Source of the DNA: Pseudoclavibacter sp. CFCC 11306
GTDB taxonomy: Bacteria > Actinomycetota > Actinomycetes > Actinomycetales > Microbacteriaceae
Assembly (NCBI RefSeq): GCF_008831235.1
Contig: NZ_WBKF01000001.1
Location: 802,529 to 866,528, forward strand
Reading direction: 5' to 3'
DNA length: 64,000 bases
In this document: one piece after another, positions 1 through 8,313 of the stretch
Layout: every line of letters starts with the position of its first letter
Position numbering within the stretch: position 1 is the first letter of the stretch
Notes under the pieces: generated by a model
Seen by the model: only the letters and a program-made list of their open reading frames with translations
What the model was told of the DNA's origin: nothing
The model's database searches: none
Made by a program: the position numbers and the translations under genes

Positions 1-37
1 CCCCCCACCAGCTTTCCTCGCGCCGCGCTCCGGCGCA

Positions 38-78
38 GAGAGGCGCCGCCAGGATTTCACATCCTGGCGGCGCCTCTC
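38..78 (-). terminator. Hairpin terminator after the FKBP gene
   Basis: A perfect 17-bp inverted repeat (arms 38-54 and 62-78, 7-nt loop) begins 33 nt downstream of the FKBP stop codon. There is no U-tract on the minus strand, which is common for intrinsic terminators in GC-rich actinobacteria. It could also act on transcripts arriving from the left. Confidence 0.7.
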
Positions 79-110
79 GACGACGGGCGTTGCCGTCTGG
101 GTTCATCGAC

Positions 111-479
111 TCACTTCACGTCGAGCAGATCGATCACGAAGATCAGGGTCTGCCCGCTCAGCGGGTGGCCGCTGCCGGCAGGCCCATAGGCGAGATGCGG
201 CGGAACGATCAGCTTGCGCCGACCGCCGACTTTCATGCCCGGGATGCCGACCTGCCAGCCTTTGATCAGGTTGCGCAGCGGGAAGGTGATCGATTCGCCG
301 CGCCCCCACGACGAGTCGAACTCCTCACCCGATTCGAAGCCGACACCGAGGTAGTGCACCTCGACGGTCGAGGCCGCGGTGGCCTCTGCACCGCTGCCGA
401 CGACGACGTCTTCGATCTCGAGGCTCTCAGGAGCCGGCCCGGTCGGAAAGTCGATCTCTGGTTTGCTGAGTTCTGTCAT
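111..479 (-). CDS. FKBP-type peptidyl-prolyl cis-trans isomerase
   Basis: A 122-residue cytoplasmic protein that consists almost entirely of one FKBP domain, catalysing cis-trans isomerisation of peptidyl-proline bonds during protein folding. Visible hallmarks are VHYLG near residue 37, the FDSSWGRG turn, the GWQVGIPGMKVGGRR core and the LAYGP segment followed by the final FVIDLLDV strand. No signal peptide or lipobox is seen, so it is probably cytosolic. I chose the ATG at 479 because an upstream in-frame extension adds only low-complexity residues and has no conserved content. The gene starts 10 nt after the stop of the permease, so it is probably the last gene of that transcript, closed by the hairpin at 38-78. 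No functional link between permease and isomerase is evident. Confidence 0.9.
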   Translation of the reverse strand: MTELSKPEIDFPTGPAPESLEIEDVVVGSGAEATAASTVEVHYLGVGFESGEEFDSSWGRGESITFPLRNLIKGWQVGIPGMKVGGRRKLIVPPHLAYGPAGSGHPLSGQTLIFVIDLLDVK

Positions 480-489
480 GGCAGCAACC

Positions 490-1992
490 TTACTTCGACT
501 CGGCGTCAGTGCTCTGCGCACTCGCCGGGGAGCCGTCGGACAGCAGCCCCAGACGCTTCTGGCGGCGCTGCACGATCAGACCGGCCACGACGCTCACTGC
601 GGCGACGACCAGGCTCACGTAGAGCTCGATGCGCGTCTGCAGACTCTTGTTGAACGTCATGTAGGCGAGCAGGGCGACCAGGGCGACGATCACGATCCAG
701 GTGATGTACGGGAAGCCCCACATCTTGATGGTGCCGTTGGCCTTGCCCGGGACGACACCCTGCTTCGCGAGCATGCGGCGGCTGCGCAGCTGAGAAACGG
801 CGATGACGAGCCAGACGAAGATGGCGGTCGCACCAGTCGAGTTCACCAGGAACGCGAAGACGTAGTCGGGCACCGTGTAGTTCAGGACCACCGAGATCAG
901 GCCGACGATGGCCGAAGCGAAAATGGCCACGTACGGGGTGTTGTGCCTGTTGACCTTGCGGAATGCCCGCGGCGCCTCACCACGACCGGCCAGCGAGTAG
1001 GCCATGCGTGATGCGGTGTACAGCGATGCGTTCAGCGTCGACAGCAGGGCCGTCAGCACGACGAAGTCCATGACCACGTCGACGCCTGGAATGCCGACGT
1101 ACTCCAGTGCGCTCACGAAGGGAGACTTGCCCGAAACGACCTGGTCGTGTGGCAGCAGCAGCACGATGATGGTGATCGATCCGATGTAGAACAGCAGGAT
1201 TCGCCAGATGACCGAGTTCACCGCTTTGCGCACAGCGTGTGCCGGGTGCTCCGACTCGCCTGCGGCCACGGTGGCCACTTCGGCGCCGAACATCGAGAAG
1301 ATGACCGGCAGCAGCGCGACGAAGATGCCAGAGATGCCGTTCGGCATGAATCCTCCCTGTGCACCGTAGTCGACGCCCTGGTGCGCACTCGGGATGATCC
1401 CGGTCACCAAGCCGATGCCGAAGAGGATAAACAGCGTGATCGCGACGATCTTGATGCCGGCGAACCAGAACTCCATCTCACCGAAGCTCTTGACCGAGAC
1501 CAGGTTGAGCCCGAGAAAGAGCACGGTGATCACGAGAGCGGGAATCCACTGATCCAGTCCGGGCAGGTACTTCGTGATGATCTTGGCTGCCGCTGTGGCC
1601 TCGATACCGACGACCACCACCCAGAACCACCAGTACAGCCAGCCGATCGACAGCCCCGCCCACGGCCCGATGAACTTCGTGGCGTAGGTCGAGAACGAGC
1701 CGGTGTCCGGACTCGCCGAGGCCATCTCTCCGAGCATCCGCATCACCAGGATGATCACGATGCCCGCGAGGGCATACGAGATGATGACGGCGGGGCCCGC
1801 CGAGATGATCGCGTTGCTGGACGCCACCAGCAGGCCGGCTCCGATGATGCCGCCCAGGGCGATCATCGAGAGGTGGCGAGGTTTCAGCGTGCCCGCCAGG
1901 CGTGGTTCCGGCTCGGCACGGTCAAGCTCGCCGACTGTGAACACCGCCTCCGTTGGCGGAGTCGTCGGCTTCTCGTTCTTCTCAGAACTCAT
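490..1992 (-). CDS. gabP: Amino-acid permease, probable GABA permease
   Basis: A 500-residue integral membrane transporter of the amino acid-polyamine-organocation superfamily, AAT type, with about 12 hydrophobic segments. The first helix carries GGIIGAGLL (residues 47-55), the substrate-binding glycine-rich bend of the family, followed by MLGEMA and a GSFSTYA segment typical of AAT members. It most likely imports gamma-aminobutyrate or a related amino acid by proton symport. The GABA assignment is inference from the neighbouring gabD and gabT genes on the same strand; the sequence alone supports only amino-acid permease. An AGAGGA ribosome-binding site lies 8 nt before the ATG. It is separated from gabD by a terminator and has its own intergenic region carrying a TGTACA pair that recurs near the regulator gene. 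Confidence 0.85.
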   Translation of the reverse strand: MSSEKNEKPTTPPTEAVFTVGELDRAEPEPRLAGTLKPRHLSMIALGGIIGAGLLVASSNAIISAGPAVIISYALAGIVIILVMRMLGEMASASPDTGSFSTYATKFIGPWAGLSIGWLYWWFWVVVVGIEATAAAKIITKYLPGLDQWIPALVITVLFLGLNLVSVKSFGEMEFWFAGIKIVAITLFILFGIGLVTGIIPSAHQGVDYGAQGGFMPNGISGIFVALLPVIFSMFGAEVATVAAGESEHPAHAVRKAVNSVIWRILLFYIGSITIIVLLLPHDQVVSGKSPFVSALEYVGIPGVDVVMDFVVLTALLSTLNASLYTASRMAYSLAGRGEAPRAFRKVNRHNTPYVAIFASAIVGLISVVLNYTVPDYVFAFLVNSTGATAIFVWLVIAVSQLRSRRMLAKQGVVPGKANGTIKMWGFPYITWIVIVALVALLAYMTFNKSLQTRIELYVSLVVAAVSVVAGLIVQRRQKRLGLLSDGSPASAQSTDAESK

Positions 1993-2182
1993 GATGTGGT
2001 TCCTCTATTCATTCCTCGCCGCACCGCGGCGAAGAGATTGTTTCTGGACAGGTTCTGCGAATGGCTGTGCACCGGCTCGAATCCCCTGTGTCCCCTCTGT
2101 GGAATCGTGCAAAAGTCTATGCAGCATCAACGTGAACGCTGGGTTACGCAAACTGGCCGAATCGTCCACTGATTGGCCGAAA

Positions 2183-2198
2183 TGTACAGCCCTGTACA
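2183..2198. promoter_or_regulatory. Paired TGTACA motif upstream of gabP
   Basis: Two TGTACA hexamers separated by GCCC form a symmetric 16-nt site about 190 nt before the gabP start. Related TGTAC motifs occur at 5264-5269 and 5294-5300 in the gabT/regulator intergenic region. A shared operator for the PucR-type regulator is an inference; no binding data are available here. Confidence 0.35.
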
Positions 2199-2226
2199 GG
2201 CGGCCTGATTCGTCCTGACACAGGAA

Positions 2227-2275
2227 AGAGGCTGCGGTGCCGCTGGAGTTCTCCTCCTGCGGCACCGCAGCCTCT
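2227..2275 (-). terminator. Terminator of the gabT-gabD transcript
   Basis: A perfect 17-bp inverted repeat (2227-2243 and 2259-2275, 15-nt loop) starts 31 nt after the gabD stop codon. On the minus strand it is followed by a short TTTC run. Confidence 0.75.
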
Positions 2276-2306
2276 CAACGCCGACCGGCGCTGTCAGACG
2301 AATGTC

Positions 2307-3767
2307 TCAGGCCCCGGGCCAAGCGACGCTGAAGTACTGCGTCTCCTGATACTCCTCAATGCCCTCGTGCCCGCCTTCACGCCCGACGCCGCTCTGTTTG
2401 AACCCACCGAACGGCACTGACGGATCGGAGACGAGCCCGCGGTTCACGCCGACCATACCGGCATCGATACGGTTGGCGATGTCGACGGCATGTCGCAGCT
2501 CACCTGCGAACACGTACGAAGCCAGCCCGTAATCGGTGTCGTTCACCGATTCGATGAGGGCATCCTCGTCAGACCAGGTCGCGATCGAGGCAACCGGCCC
2601 GAAGACCTCTTCGGCGAACACCGGGGATGCCGGAGTCACGTCGGTCAGCACCGTCACCGGGGCGTAGTACCCCGTCTCAGGAACCTCGGACTGATACGCG
2701 ACGGTCGCACCGTCACGCACCGCGGCGGCGACGAGCTCGGACACTTTGTCGACCGACTTGCGGTTGACCAGCGGGCCGATATCGGTGCCCTCGGCGAGTC
2801 CCGCCCCCACAGCGAGATCAGCCGCGCGCTCGATGAAACGACGAGTGAACCTCTCTGCGATGTCTGCGTGCACGAAGAATCGGTTCGCAGCGGTACAGGC
2901 CTGACCGCCGTTGCGGAACTTCGCAGTCAGCGCTCCCTCCACCGCCGCCTCGACGTCCGCATCCGCCGTCACCACGAAAGCGGCGTTGCCGCCCAGCTCC
3001 ATAGCCGTGTTGAGCACACGGTCGGCAGCCTTGCGCAGCAGCACCTTGCCGACCGGAGTCGAACCGGTGAACGAGATCACCCGAACGTGCTGGTCGTCGA
3101 GCAGATGATCGACGATCTCAGCCGTGTGCGATGAGGGCAGCACATTGACGAGCCCGGCAGGCAGTCCCGACTCAGCGAGGATCTGCGCGATCGCCAAAGC
3201 GGTCAGGGGTGTCTCACCGGCCGGCTTGAGCACGGTCGCGCATCCGGCGGCGAGCGCCGGTCCGATCTTGCGTGTGGCCATCGCGGCGGGAAAGTTCCAC
3301 GGTGTGACCAGCACCGCGACACCGGCGGGTCGGCGTGTGACCAGGTTGCGCACCCCACCTGCCGGCGCGGTGAGGTACTCCCCCTCGATGCGCACGGCCT
3401 CTTCGGCGAACCAGCGGAAGAACTCTGCCGCATAGGTCACCTCGCCGAGCGCGTCAGAGAGCGCTTTGCCGTTCTCAAGAGAGATCAGCTCGGCGAGCTG
3501 CTGACGGCGTTCGATCATGAGCTCGAACGCACGTCGCAGCACCTCGCCGCGCTGCCGCGGCGCCACCTTCGCCCAGGCGATCTGTGCCTCGTGCGCTGAC
3601 GCCAGCGCACGATCGGCGTCGGCCAGCCCGGCATCGGCCACCTCGACGAACGCATCCTCGGTGCTCGGGTCGATGACCGCGAAGGTCTCTCCCGATTTCG
3701 CATCGACGAACTCGTTGTCGATCCAGAGGCCGCTGACCGAGCGGGCGTAGTCGATGAGCTCGGTCAT
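2307..3767 (-). CDS. gabD: NAD(P)-dependent succinate-semialdehyde dehydrogenase
   Basis: A 486-residue aldehyde dehydrogenase that oxidises succinic semialdehyde, the product of GABA transamination, to succinate for the TCA cycle. The cofactor-binding segment TPWNFP is at about 155-160, FTGSTPVGK at 233-241, the catalytic glutamate is E257 in MELGGN and the catalytic cysteine is C291 in GGQACTA. The C-terminal PFGGFKQSG stretch is characteristic of this subgroup. Length matches the family. The gene starts 2 nt after the gabT stop and has an AGGAG site 8 nt before the ATG, so it is co-transcribed and probably translationally linked with gabT. Residues that decide NAD versus NADP preference cannot be judged safely by eye. 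Confidence 0.93.
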   Translation of the reverse strand: MTELIDYARSVSGLWIDNEFVDAKSGETFAVIDPSTEDAFVEVADAGLADADRALASAHEAQIAWAKVAPRQRGEVLRRAFELMIERRQQLAELISLENGKALSDALGEVTYAAEFFRWFAEEAVRIEGEYLTAPAGGVRNLVTRRPAGVAVLVTPWNFPAAMATRKIGPALAAGCATVLKPAGETPLTALAIAQILAESGLPAGLVNVLPSSHTAEIVDHLLDDQHVRVISFTGSTPVGKVLLRKAADRVLNTAMELGGNAAFVVTADADVEAAVEGALTAKFRNGGQACTAANRFFVHADIAERFTRRFIERAADLAVGAGLAEGTDIGPLVNRKSVDKVSELVAAAVRDGATVAYQSEVPETGYYAPVTVLTDVTPASPVFAEEVFGPVASIATWSDEDALIESVNDTDYGLASYVFAGELRHAVDIANRIDAGMVGVNRGLVSDPSVPFGGFKQSGVGREGGHEGIEEYQETQYFSVAWPGA

Positions 3768-3769
3768 GC

Positions 3770-5116
3770 TCAGTTCTCCTTGAACGCCTGGACGATGACG
3801 TCGAGGCCGTCGTTGAGCACCTCGTCAGAGATGACCAGCGGCGTCAGGAAGCGGATGACGTTGCCATAGGTGCCGGCGGTCAGCAGCACGACGCCGTTCT
3901 TGTGCGCGTACTCGGCGATCTTGTGCGTGAGCTCGGCGTCCGGCTCCTTGGTCTCTGGGTGCACCAGTTCGATGGCCTGCAGAGCGCCACGACCGCGCAC
4001 CTCGCCGATACGGGGATCGCTCTGCTGCAGCTCGTGCATACGGTTCGTGATGACCTCGCCGATGTGCAGGGCACGGTCGGCCAGTTTCTCGTCGACGACC
4101 TTGTCGAAGACGGCGAGCGCTGCCGCACAGGCTGCCGGGTTGCCACCGTAGGTACCGCCGATGCCGCCGGCCTGTGGGTGATCCATCACGTCGGCACGGC
4201 CGGTGACCGCCGAAAGCGGCAGGCCTCCGCCGATCGCCTTGGCGGTCGTGACGAGGTCGGGCTCGATGCCTTCGTACTCCGAGGCGAACAGCCGCCCCGT
4301 GCGTGCCAGACCGGTCTGGATCTCGTCAGAGATGAACAGCACGTCGTTCTCGTGCGCCCATTTGACCAGTGCTGCCATGAAGCCCTCGGCGGGAACGATG
4401 AAGCCGCCCTCTCCCTGAATCGGCTCAAGCAGAATCGCGGCGACCGAGTCGGCACCGATCTGCTTCTCGATGGCGCTGATCGTGCGCTTCGCAGCCTCTT
4501 CGCCGGTCAGTCCGTCACGATACGGGTATGAACCGGGAACCCGATAGAGCTCGTTCGCGAACGGGCCGAAGTGGCTCTTGTACGGCGCGGCCTTTGCAGT
4601 CAGGCCCATGGTGAGGTTGGTCCGCCCGTGGAAGGCATGGTCGAAGGCGACGATGCCGTCCTTTCCGGTGAAGCTGCGCGCGATCTTGACTGCGTTCTCG
4701 ACTGCTTCGGCACCCGAGTTGAACAGTGCGGTGCGCTTCTCGAAGCTGCCCGGGGTCAGCGCGTTCAGACGCTCTGAGACCTCGATGTACGACTCGTACG
4801 GAACCGTGGCGAACGACGTGTGCGTGAACTGTGCGACCTGGTGCTGCACGGCGTCGACGACTTCTGGAGCCGAGTTGCCGACACCGGTGACGGCGATGCC
4901 TGAGGCGAAGTCGATCAGGGTGTTGCCGTCGACATCGAGAATCACGCCTCCGCCCGCGGCGACGACGTAGGTCGGCAGCATGACGCCGACGCCGGCGCTC
5001 ACTGCGGCGACCTTGCGCTCGTGCAGCGCACGCGACTTCGGGCCGGGAATCTCGGTGACAAGGTTGCGGTGCTGGGCGAGGGTGGGCCCGCCGACGGGGA
5101 TGCTCTGTTCAGTCAT
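3770..5116 (-). CDS. gabT: 4-aminobutyrate--2-oxoglutarate transaminase
   Basis: A 448-residue class-III PLP-dependent aminotransferase that converts GABA and 2-oxoglutarate to succinic semialdehyde and glutamate. Diagnostic features are LFNSGAEAVENAVKIAR (about 131-147), FDHAFHGRTN, the cofactor aspartate D264 in FISDEIQTG, the Schiff-base lysine K293 in TTAKAIGGG, and GGTYGGNP further on. It is the first gene of the gabT-gabD unit. The ATG is preceded by GGAG at a spacing of 8 nt. The divergent PucR-type gene starts about 190 nt away, which suggests regulation by that protein. An ornithine or other omega-amino-acid transaminase is the alternative, but the adjacency to gabD makes GABA the best substrate. 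Confidence 0.93.
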   Translation of the reverse strand: MTEQSIPVGGPTLAQHRNLVTEIPGPKSRALHERKVAAVSAGVGVMLPTYVVAAGGGVILDVDGNTLIDFASGIAVTGVGNSAPEVVDAVQHQVAQFTHTSFATVPYESYIEVSERLNALTPGSFEKRTALFNSGAEAVENAVKIARSFTGKDGIVAFDHAFHGRTNLTMGLTAKAAPYKSHFGPFANELYRVPGSYPYRDGLTGEEAAKRTISAIEKQIGADSVAAILLEPIQGEGGFIVPAEGFMAALVKWAHENDVLFISDEIQTGLARTGRLFASEYEGIEPDLVTTAKAIGGGLPLSAVTGRADVMDHPQAGGIGGTYGGNPAACAAALAVFDKVVDEKLADRALHIGEVITNRMHELQQSDPRIGEVRGRGALQAIELVHPETKEPDAELTHKIAEYAHKNGVVLLTAGTYGNVIRFLTPLVISDEVLNDGLDVIVQAFKEN

Positions 5117-5230
5117 GAGACGTACTCCATTCGTTTGCGACAGATACCGATGTCGATGGCGCGCCGCAGACGTGGCGAGCCCGACGTTGGGCAGTTCGAG
5201 CTGAAGGTGCCGGAATGCACTTTTCTGACA

Positions 5231-5302
5231 TTGACATTACGGTCACAACGTCGCTATTTGGCATGTACGTTGCGGATATTCAACTAGTTTTCAATGTACA
5301 AT
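5231..5302 (+). promoter_or_regulatory. Promoter and possible operator of the PucR-type regulator
   Basis: A TTGACA hexamer is at 5231-5236. A TACAAT hexamer at 5297-5302 ends 6 nt before the ATG at 5309, which would give a leaderless transcript. A TGTACA motif (5295-5300) overlaps that -10 element and a TGTACG motif lies at 5264-5269, both resembling the site near gabP. Binding of the regulator here is inference. Confidence 0.4.
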
Positions 5303-5308
5303 TTGTCC

Positions 5309-6862
5309 ATGCCTGTCACCATACGTCGCCTGCTCGGCATCAGTGAGTTGGCATTGCGCCCCGTCGTCGGTGACGAGACGGGCGCCGAAACGGTCGAGCT
5401 GCTCGATGCTCCGCTCGAATGGGTGTACAGCTCCAACCTCGTGGACCCGATGCGTTTTCTTCCGGCCGGCCAGATGCTCCTGACCGACGGAGCACAGTTC
5501 GGCGTCGAGGGGTTCGACTACGACCAGTACGTGGCTCGACTGCGCGACGGCGGTCTCGTAGGCATGGGGCTGGGCACCGGCCTCACGTGGGCGGAACCCC
5601 CCGAGGGGTTGGTCGACGCCTGCCGCAGGTGCGGCCTGCCGCTTGTCGAGGTGCCGTATCACGTGCCGTTCCTCGCGGTGATCCGCAAGGCCGACGACCT
5701 GCTCGACAACGAACACCAGCAGCACATTCAGTGGGGGCTCGACGCTCAGCGCGCCATCTCCCGAGCAGCAATGCGGTCGAACCGGTTGGGCGACCTGCTG
5801 CAAGAGCTCGCCAAGCAGCTGAACTGCGGCGTGGCCATCTTCGACAGCTCCGGGCAGCTGATGGGCTCGGCCAGACAGCGTCCGCTTCCCCATTCTCAGC
5901 TGCAGGAGCTCACAGACGCCATGGAGCGTCTGACCAGAAGCGGCACGCGTTCGGCCGCGCGCATCAGCGCCGATGGCGCCGAGTTCATCGTGCAGACCAT
6001 CGGTGCGCCACCGAAACTCTCCGGCATGCTTGTGCTCAGCGGCGTGAGCCGACTCGACGGCGTACAGCTGGACGTCGTCGAGTCAGTTCTGGCGCTCACC
6101 GGCATCACCTTGGAGTTCAACCGAACGATCAATCGACAGCAGCATGTGCTGCGCGACGGCGTCATCGAGATCGCCGCGTCAGGAAGCATCGCCCTGGCCA
6201 ATCGACTCGCAGAACGGCTCTGGAACGAGGCCCTTCCGGCGGGCGAGCGCACAGTGATCGCTCTGAACGACACCACGACCGCTTTGGTCGACGCACTCGA
6301 TCGCATGCAGCGCGACTGCATGATCTTCTGGGGGCTGCGCGACGGCCGGGCCACCATCGTCTCACCGGCTGAGAACCTCGACGCGGTGCTGGACATCTGC
6401 CTGCGCGAACACGTCGGGGCCGGCATCTCACAGCTCAGCACGAATCTGCCGCTCAGCCAGCTCATTCAGCAGGCGCGGCGCGTCGTCGCAGACGCTGATC
6501 CGGGAGCGGTCGTCCGTTATGACGATCTGTCCGATGCCGGCTGGCCCACGCTGCTGCGCGGATCGATGCTCGAGGTCGTGGCAGCACAGCTCCTGGCACC
6601 CCTCGATCAGCGCCATGCGTCAGAGGGCGCCGAACTGCGCCGCACGCTGCGCGTCTGGCTCGAAGAGAACGGCCAGGCTGAGGCCGCCGCAGCGCGTCTC
6701 GGCGTGCACCGGCACACTGTGCGCAACAGAGTCGCTCGTGCAGCCTCTCTGCTCGATCTCGACCTCGACACCTTCGAGGCGCGCACAAAAGTCTGGCTGG
6801 CGCTCAGCGCAGCAGACGACCCGAACGACCTCTCCGCAGCAGCGGGAGAAGCCCAGAGATGA
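5309..6862 (+). CDS. PucR-family transcriptional regulator of the gab locus
   Basis: A 517-residue regulator with a PucR-type N-terminal ligand domain (about residues 1-120), a central GGDEF-like region and a C-terminal PucR helix-turn-helix, seen as RLGVHRHTVRNRVARA near the end. It lies divergently from gabT. In Corynebacterium glutamicum a PucR-type protein, GabR, activates the gabTDP genes, so this is probably its functional counterpart; that is family knowledge, not proof. An ATG at 5294 is also in frame, but the PucR domain normally begins near the sequence MPVTIRRLL, and a TACAAT element ends 6 nt before the ATG at 5309, so I prefer the shorter form. Its 3-prime end overlaps the convergent RarD-like gene by 59 bp. 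Confidence 0.85.
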   Translation: MPVTIRRLLGISELALRPVVGDETGAETVELLDAPLEWVYSSNLVDPMRFLPAGQMLLTDGAQFGVEGFDYDQYVARLRDGGLVGMGLGTGLTWAEPPEGLVDACRRCGLPLVEVPYHVPFLAVIRKADDLLDNEHQQHIQWGLDAQRAISRAAMRSNRLGDLLQELAKQLNCGVAIFDSSGQLMGSARQRPLPHSQLQELTDAMERLTRSGTRSAARISADGAEFIVQTIGAPPKLSGMLVLSGVSRLDGVQLDVVESVLALTGITLEFNRTINRQQHVLRDGVIEIAASGSIALANRLAERLWNEALPAGERTVIALNDTTTALVDALDRMQRDCMIFWGLRDGRATIVSPAENLDAVLDICLREHVGAGISQLSTNLPLSQLIQQARRVVADADPGAVVRYDDLSDAGWPTLLRGSMLEVVAAQLLAPLDQRHASEGAELRRTLRVWLEENGQAEAAAARLGVHRHTVRNRVARAASLLDLDLDTFEARTKVWLALSAADDPNDLSAAAGEAQR

Positions 6863-7712
6863 GCATGCACGCCAGGGCCGCCGCGATGACGGTGTAGACG
6901 AACAGATCAGCCGTCAGCAGCTGCTCCCCGAGCAGCAGCGCCGCGGCGAAGAGCAGCACCGGCTCGAGGTAGCTCAGCATGCCGAAGAGAGTGAGGTTCA
7001 GTCGGCCGCTGGCGAGAATGTACAGCATCATCGCCACGCCGCTGAGCACGCCGAGCATGACGAACGACCACCAGGCCGGGCCGGCCTGTCGCGCCAGCGT
7101 GCCTGCGACATCTCCCTGAGAGAGCAGCCAGAGTGCGAACGGAACAGCCAGCAGCATCTCGAGCCAGAACACGCGCACATCGTCCATACCTGCTGCGCGG
7201 CGCACCGCGAAGTAGACGGGATACCCGAAGCCCACCAGCGCGGTCGGCCACGAGAACCCGCCGACGATGAGCACTTCGATGATCACGGCGACGGCCGCGA
7301 GCGCGACGGCCACCCACTGCCAGCGGTCGAGACGATCTTTGAAGAGGAAGCGACCAGCGGCGACCACAACGAGCGGCATCAGAAAGTAGCCCAGCGAGAC
7401 GTCGAGCGCGTGCCCGTGCATCGGCCCCCAAATGAACACCCAAATCTGTGCGGTCACCATAGCCGAGCAGCCCAGCAGCACCACAATGCGGCGGGGGTCA
7501 TGGAGGATGCGGCGTATCAGGCGCCCGATGGCGTCCCAGTCCCGGTGCACCGTGAAGAAGACTGCCATCAGCACGACGATGCAGACGATCCGCCACGCAG
7601 TGACCTCTTCCGAGGTGAACGCCGACAGCTCGCTGGTCAGCAGCGAGATCAGACCGAACATCACCGATGCCGAGACCGACGCGCTCACGCCTGACTTCGT
7701 CGTCTGCGCCAT
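6804..7712 (-). CDS. rarD: RarD-like EamA-family permease
   Basis: A 302-residue membrane protein of the drug/metabolite transporter superfamily with about ten hydrophobic segments in two EamA repeats. The order and content, including SVMFGLISLLTSELSAFT near the N-terminus, WGPMHGHALDVSLGYFLMPL in the middle and GMLSYLEPVLLF in the second half, match RarD proteins. Substrate of RarD is not established; the historical name chloramphenicol-sensitive protein does not define its role. The ATG at 7712 has GGAG 6 nt upstream; a longer frame upstream is cysteine- and proline-rich and not conserved. The gene is convergent with the PucR-type gene and the two coding ends overlap by 59 bp. Confidence 0.85.
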   Translation of the reverse strand: MAQTTKSGVSASVSASVMFGLISLLTSELSAFTSEEVTAWRIVCIVVLMAVFFTVHRDWDAIGRLIRRILHDPRRIVVLLGCSAMVTAQIWVFIWGPMHGHALDVSLGYFLMPLVVVAAGRFLFKDRLDRWQWVAVALAAVAVIIEVLIVGGFSWPTALVGFGYPVYFAVRRAAGMDDVRVFWLEMLLAVPFALWLLSQGDVAGTLARQAGPAWWSFVMLGVLSGVAMMLYILASGRLNLTLFGMLSYLEPVLLFAAALLLGEQLLTADLFVYTVIAAALACMLISGLLPLLRRGRSGRLLR

Positions 7713-7796
7713 CGCAGCTCCATTTCTTCGTATCGGCCGGACACACAGACATTCGCCAGGCGAACATGTGCAGTCGGAAGGAGGGAAACGGCAATG

Positions 7797-7836
7797 CAAA
7801 AGGCCCGCATCAGCCGAGTGACTGAATACGAGCCTT
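7797..7836 (-). terminator. Terminator of tRNA-Glu
   Basis: Imperfect hairpin with an 8-bp outer stem (7800-7807 with 7829-7836, one G-U pair) and an inner stem, followed on the minus strand by a TTTT run. It lies just past the 3-prime end of tRNA-Glu. Confidence 0.7.
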
Positions 7837-7845
7837 GAGCTCTGG

Positions 7846-7918
7846 TGACCCCAGCGGGATTTGAACCCGCGTTACCGCCGTGAGAGGGCGATGTCCTAGG
7901 CCGCTAGACGATGGGGCC
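7846..7918 (-). tRNA. tRNA-Glu (anticodon CUC)
   Basis: A 73-nt cloverleaf with a 7-bp acceptor stem (GGCCCCA with TGGGGTC), discriminator A, anticodon loop CTCTCAC with CTC at positions 34-36, and a T arm with GGTTCAAATCC. No CCA is encoded. A terminator follows directly. Confidence 0.95.
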
Positions 7919-8010
7919 GTCTGTAAGCAACCAGATGATTATGCCACAGATTCGACCGTGCACACCAATTCCGGCGCATGTTTCGGGCGTGTCGTCTGCG
8001 CCCGCAGGGT

Positions 8011-8289
8011 TCAGTCGGCTCGACCTTTGATGCCGTAGAGACGAACCATCTCGTCGATGGCACGCTCGCGCTCGTCTCCCCCGGCCTGCAGCATATGCGG
8101 CACATGGGTGCGCAGATGGTTCTCGACGAGAAGCGAGTTCAACGAGGCGAGCGACCGCTGCACTGCAAGTGACTGCGTGACGATGTCGACGCAGTAGTCT
8201 TCGTCTTCGATCTGACGCTCGATGGCGCGCAGCTGCCCCTCGATGATGCGCACGCGATGCAGAGCACGCTTCTTGATGTCGTCGATCAT
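8011..8289 (-). CDS. CsoR/RcnR-family metal-sensing repressor
   Basis: A 92-residue all-helical DNA-binding protein of the CsoR/RcnR/FrmR family. The family signature HRVRIIEGQLRAIER is at residues 11-25 and the sensing cysteine is C33 in the DYCVDIVTQ segment. The second and third ligand positions are H58 and H62 in NHLRTHV, so the site is Cys-His-His rather than the Cys-His-Cys of copper-sensing CsoR. This is closer to the RcnR pattern and leaves the inducer open: copper, nickel or cobalt, or a reactive species. It begins 24 nt after the stop of a glycosyltransferase gene and probably shares its transcript. No metal-efflux gene is adjacent, although a VIT-type transporter lies just beyond the glycosyltransferase on the other strand. 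Confidence 0.85.
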   Translation of the reverse strand: MIDDIKKRALHRVRIIEGQLRAIERQIEDEDYCVDIVTQSLAVQRSLASLNSLLVENHLRTHVPHMLQAGGDERERAIDEMVRLYGIKGRAD

Positions 8290-8313
8290 GCTGCCCAGAC
8301 TACGCTGTCGCGC

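Larger units (their letters stand above)
1993..2306. other. Intergenic region between gabP and gabD
   Basis: This 314-nt stretch holds the gabD terminator at its right end and the gabP leader at its left end. The only other structure I see is a TGTACA pair at 2183-2198. An open frame of 86 codons on the minus strand crosses the terminator hairpin and has no recognisable content, so it is not called. Confidence 0.6.

Noticed and set aside
2005-2265. 86-codon minus-strand open frame between gabP and gabD
   Set aside because: It runs through the gabD terminator hairpin, has no ribosome-binding site and shows no recognisable domain.
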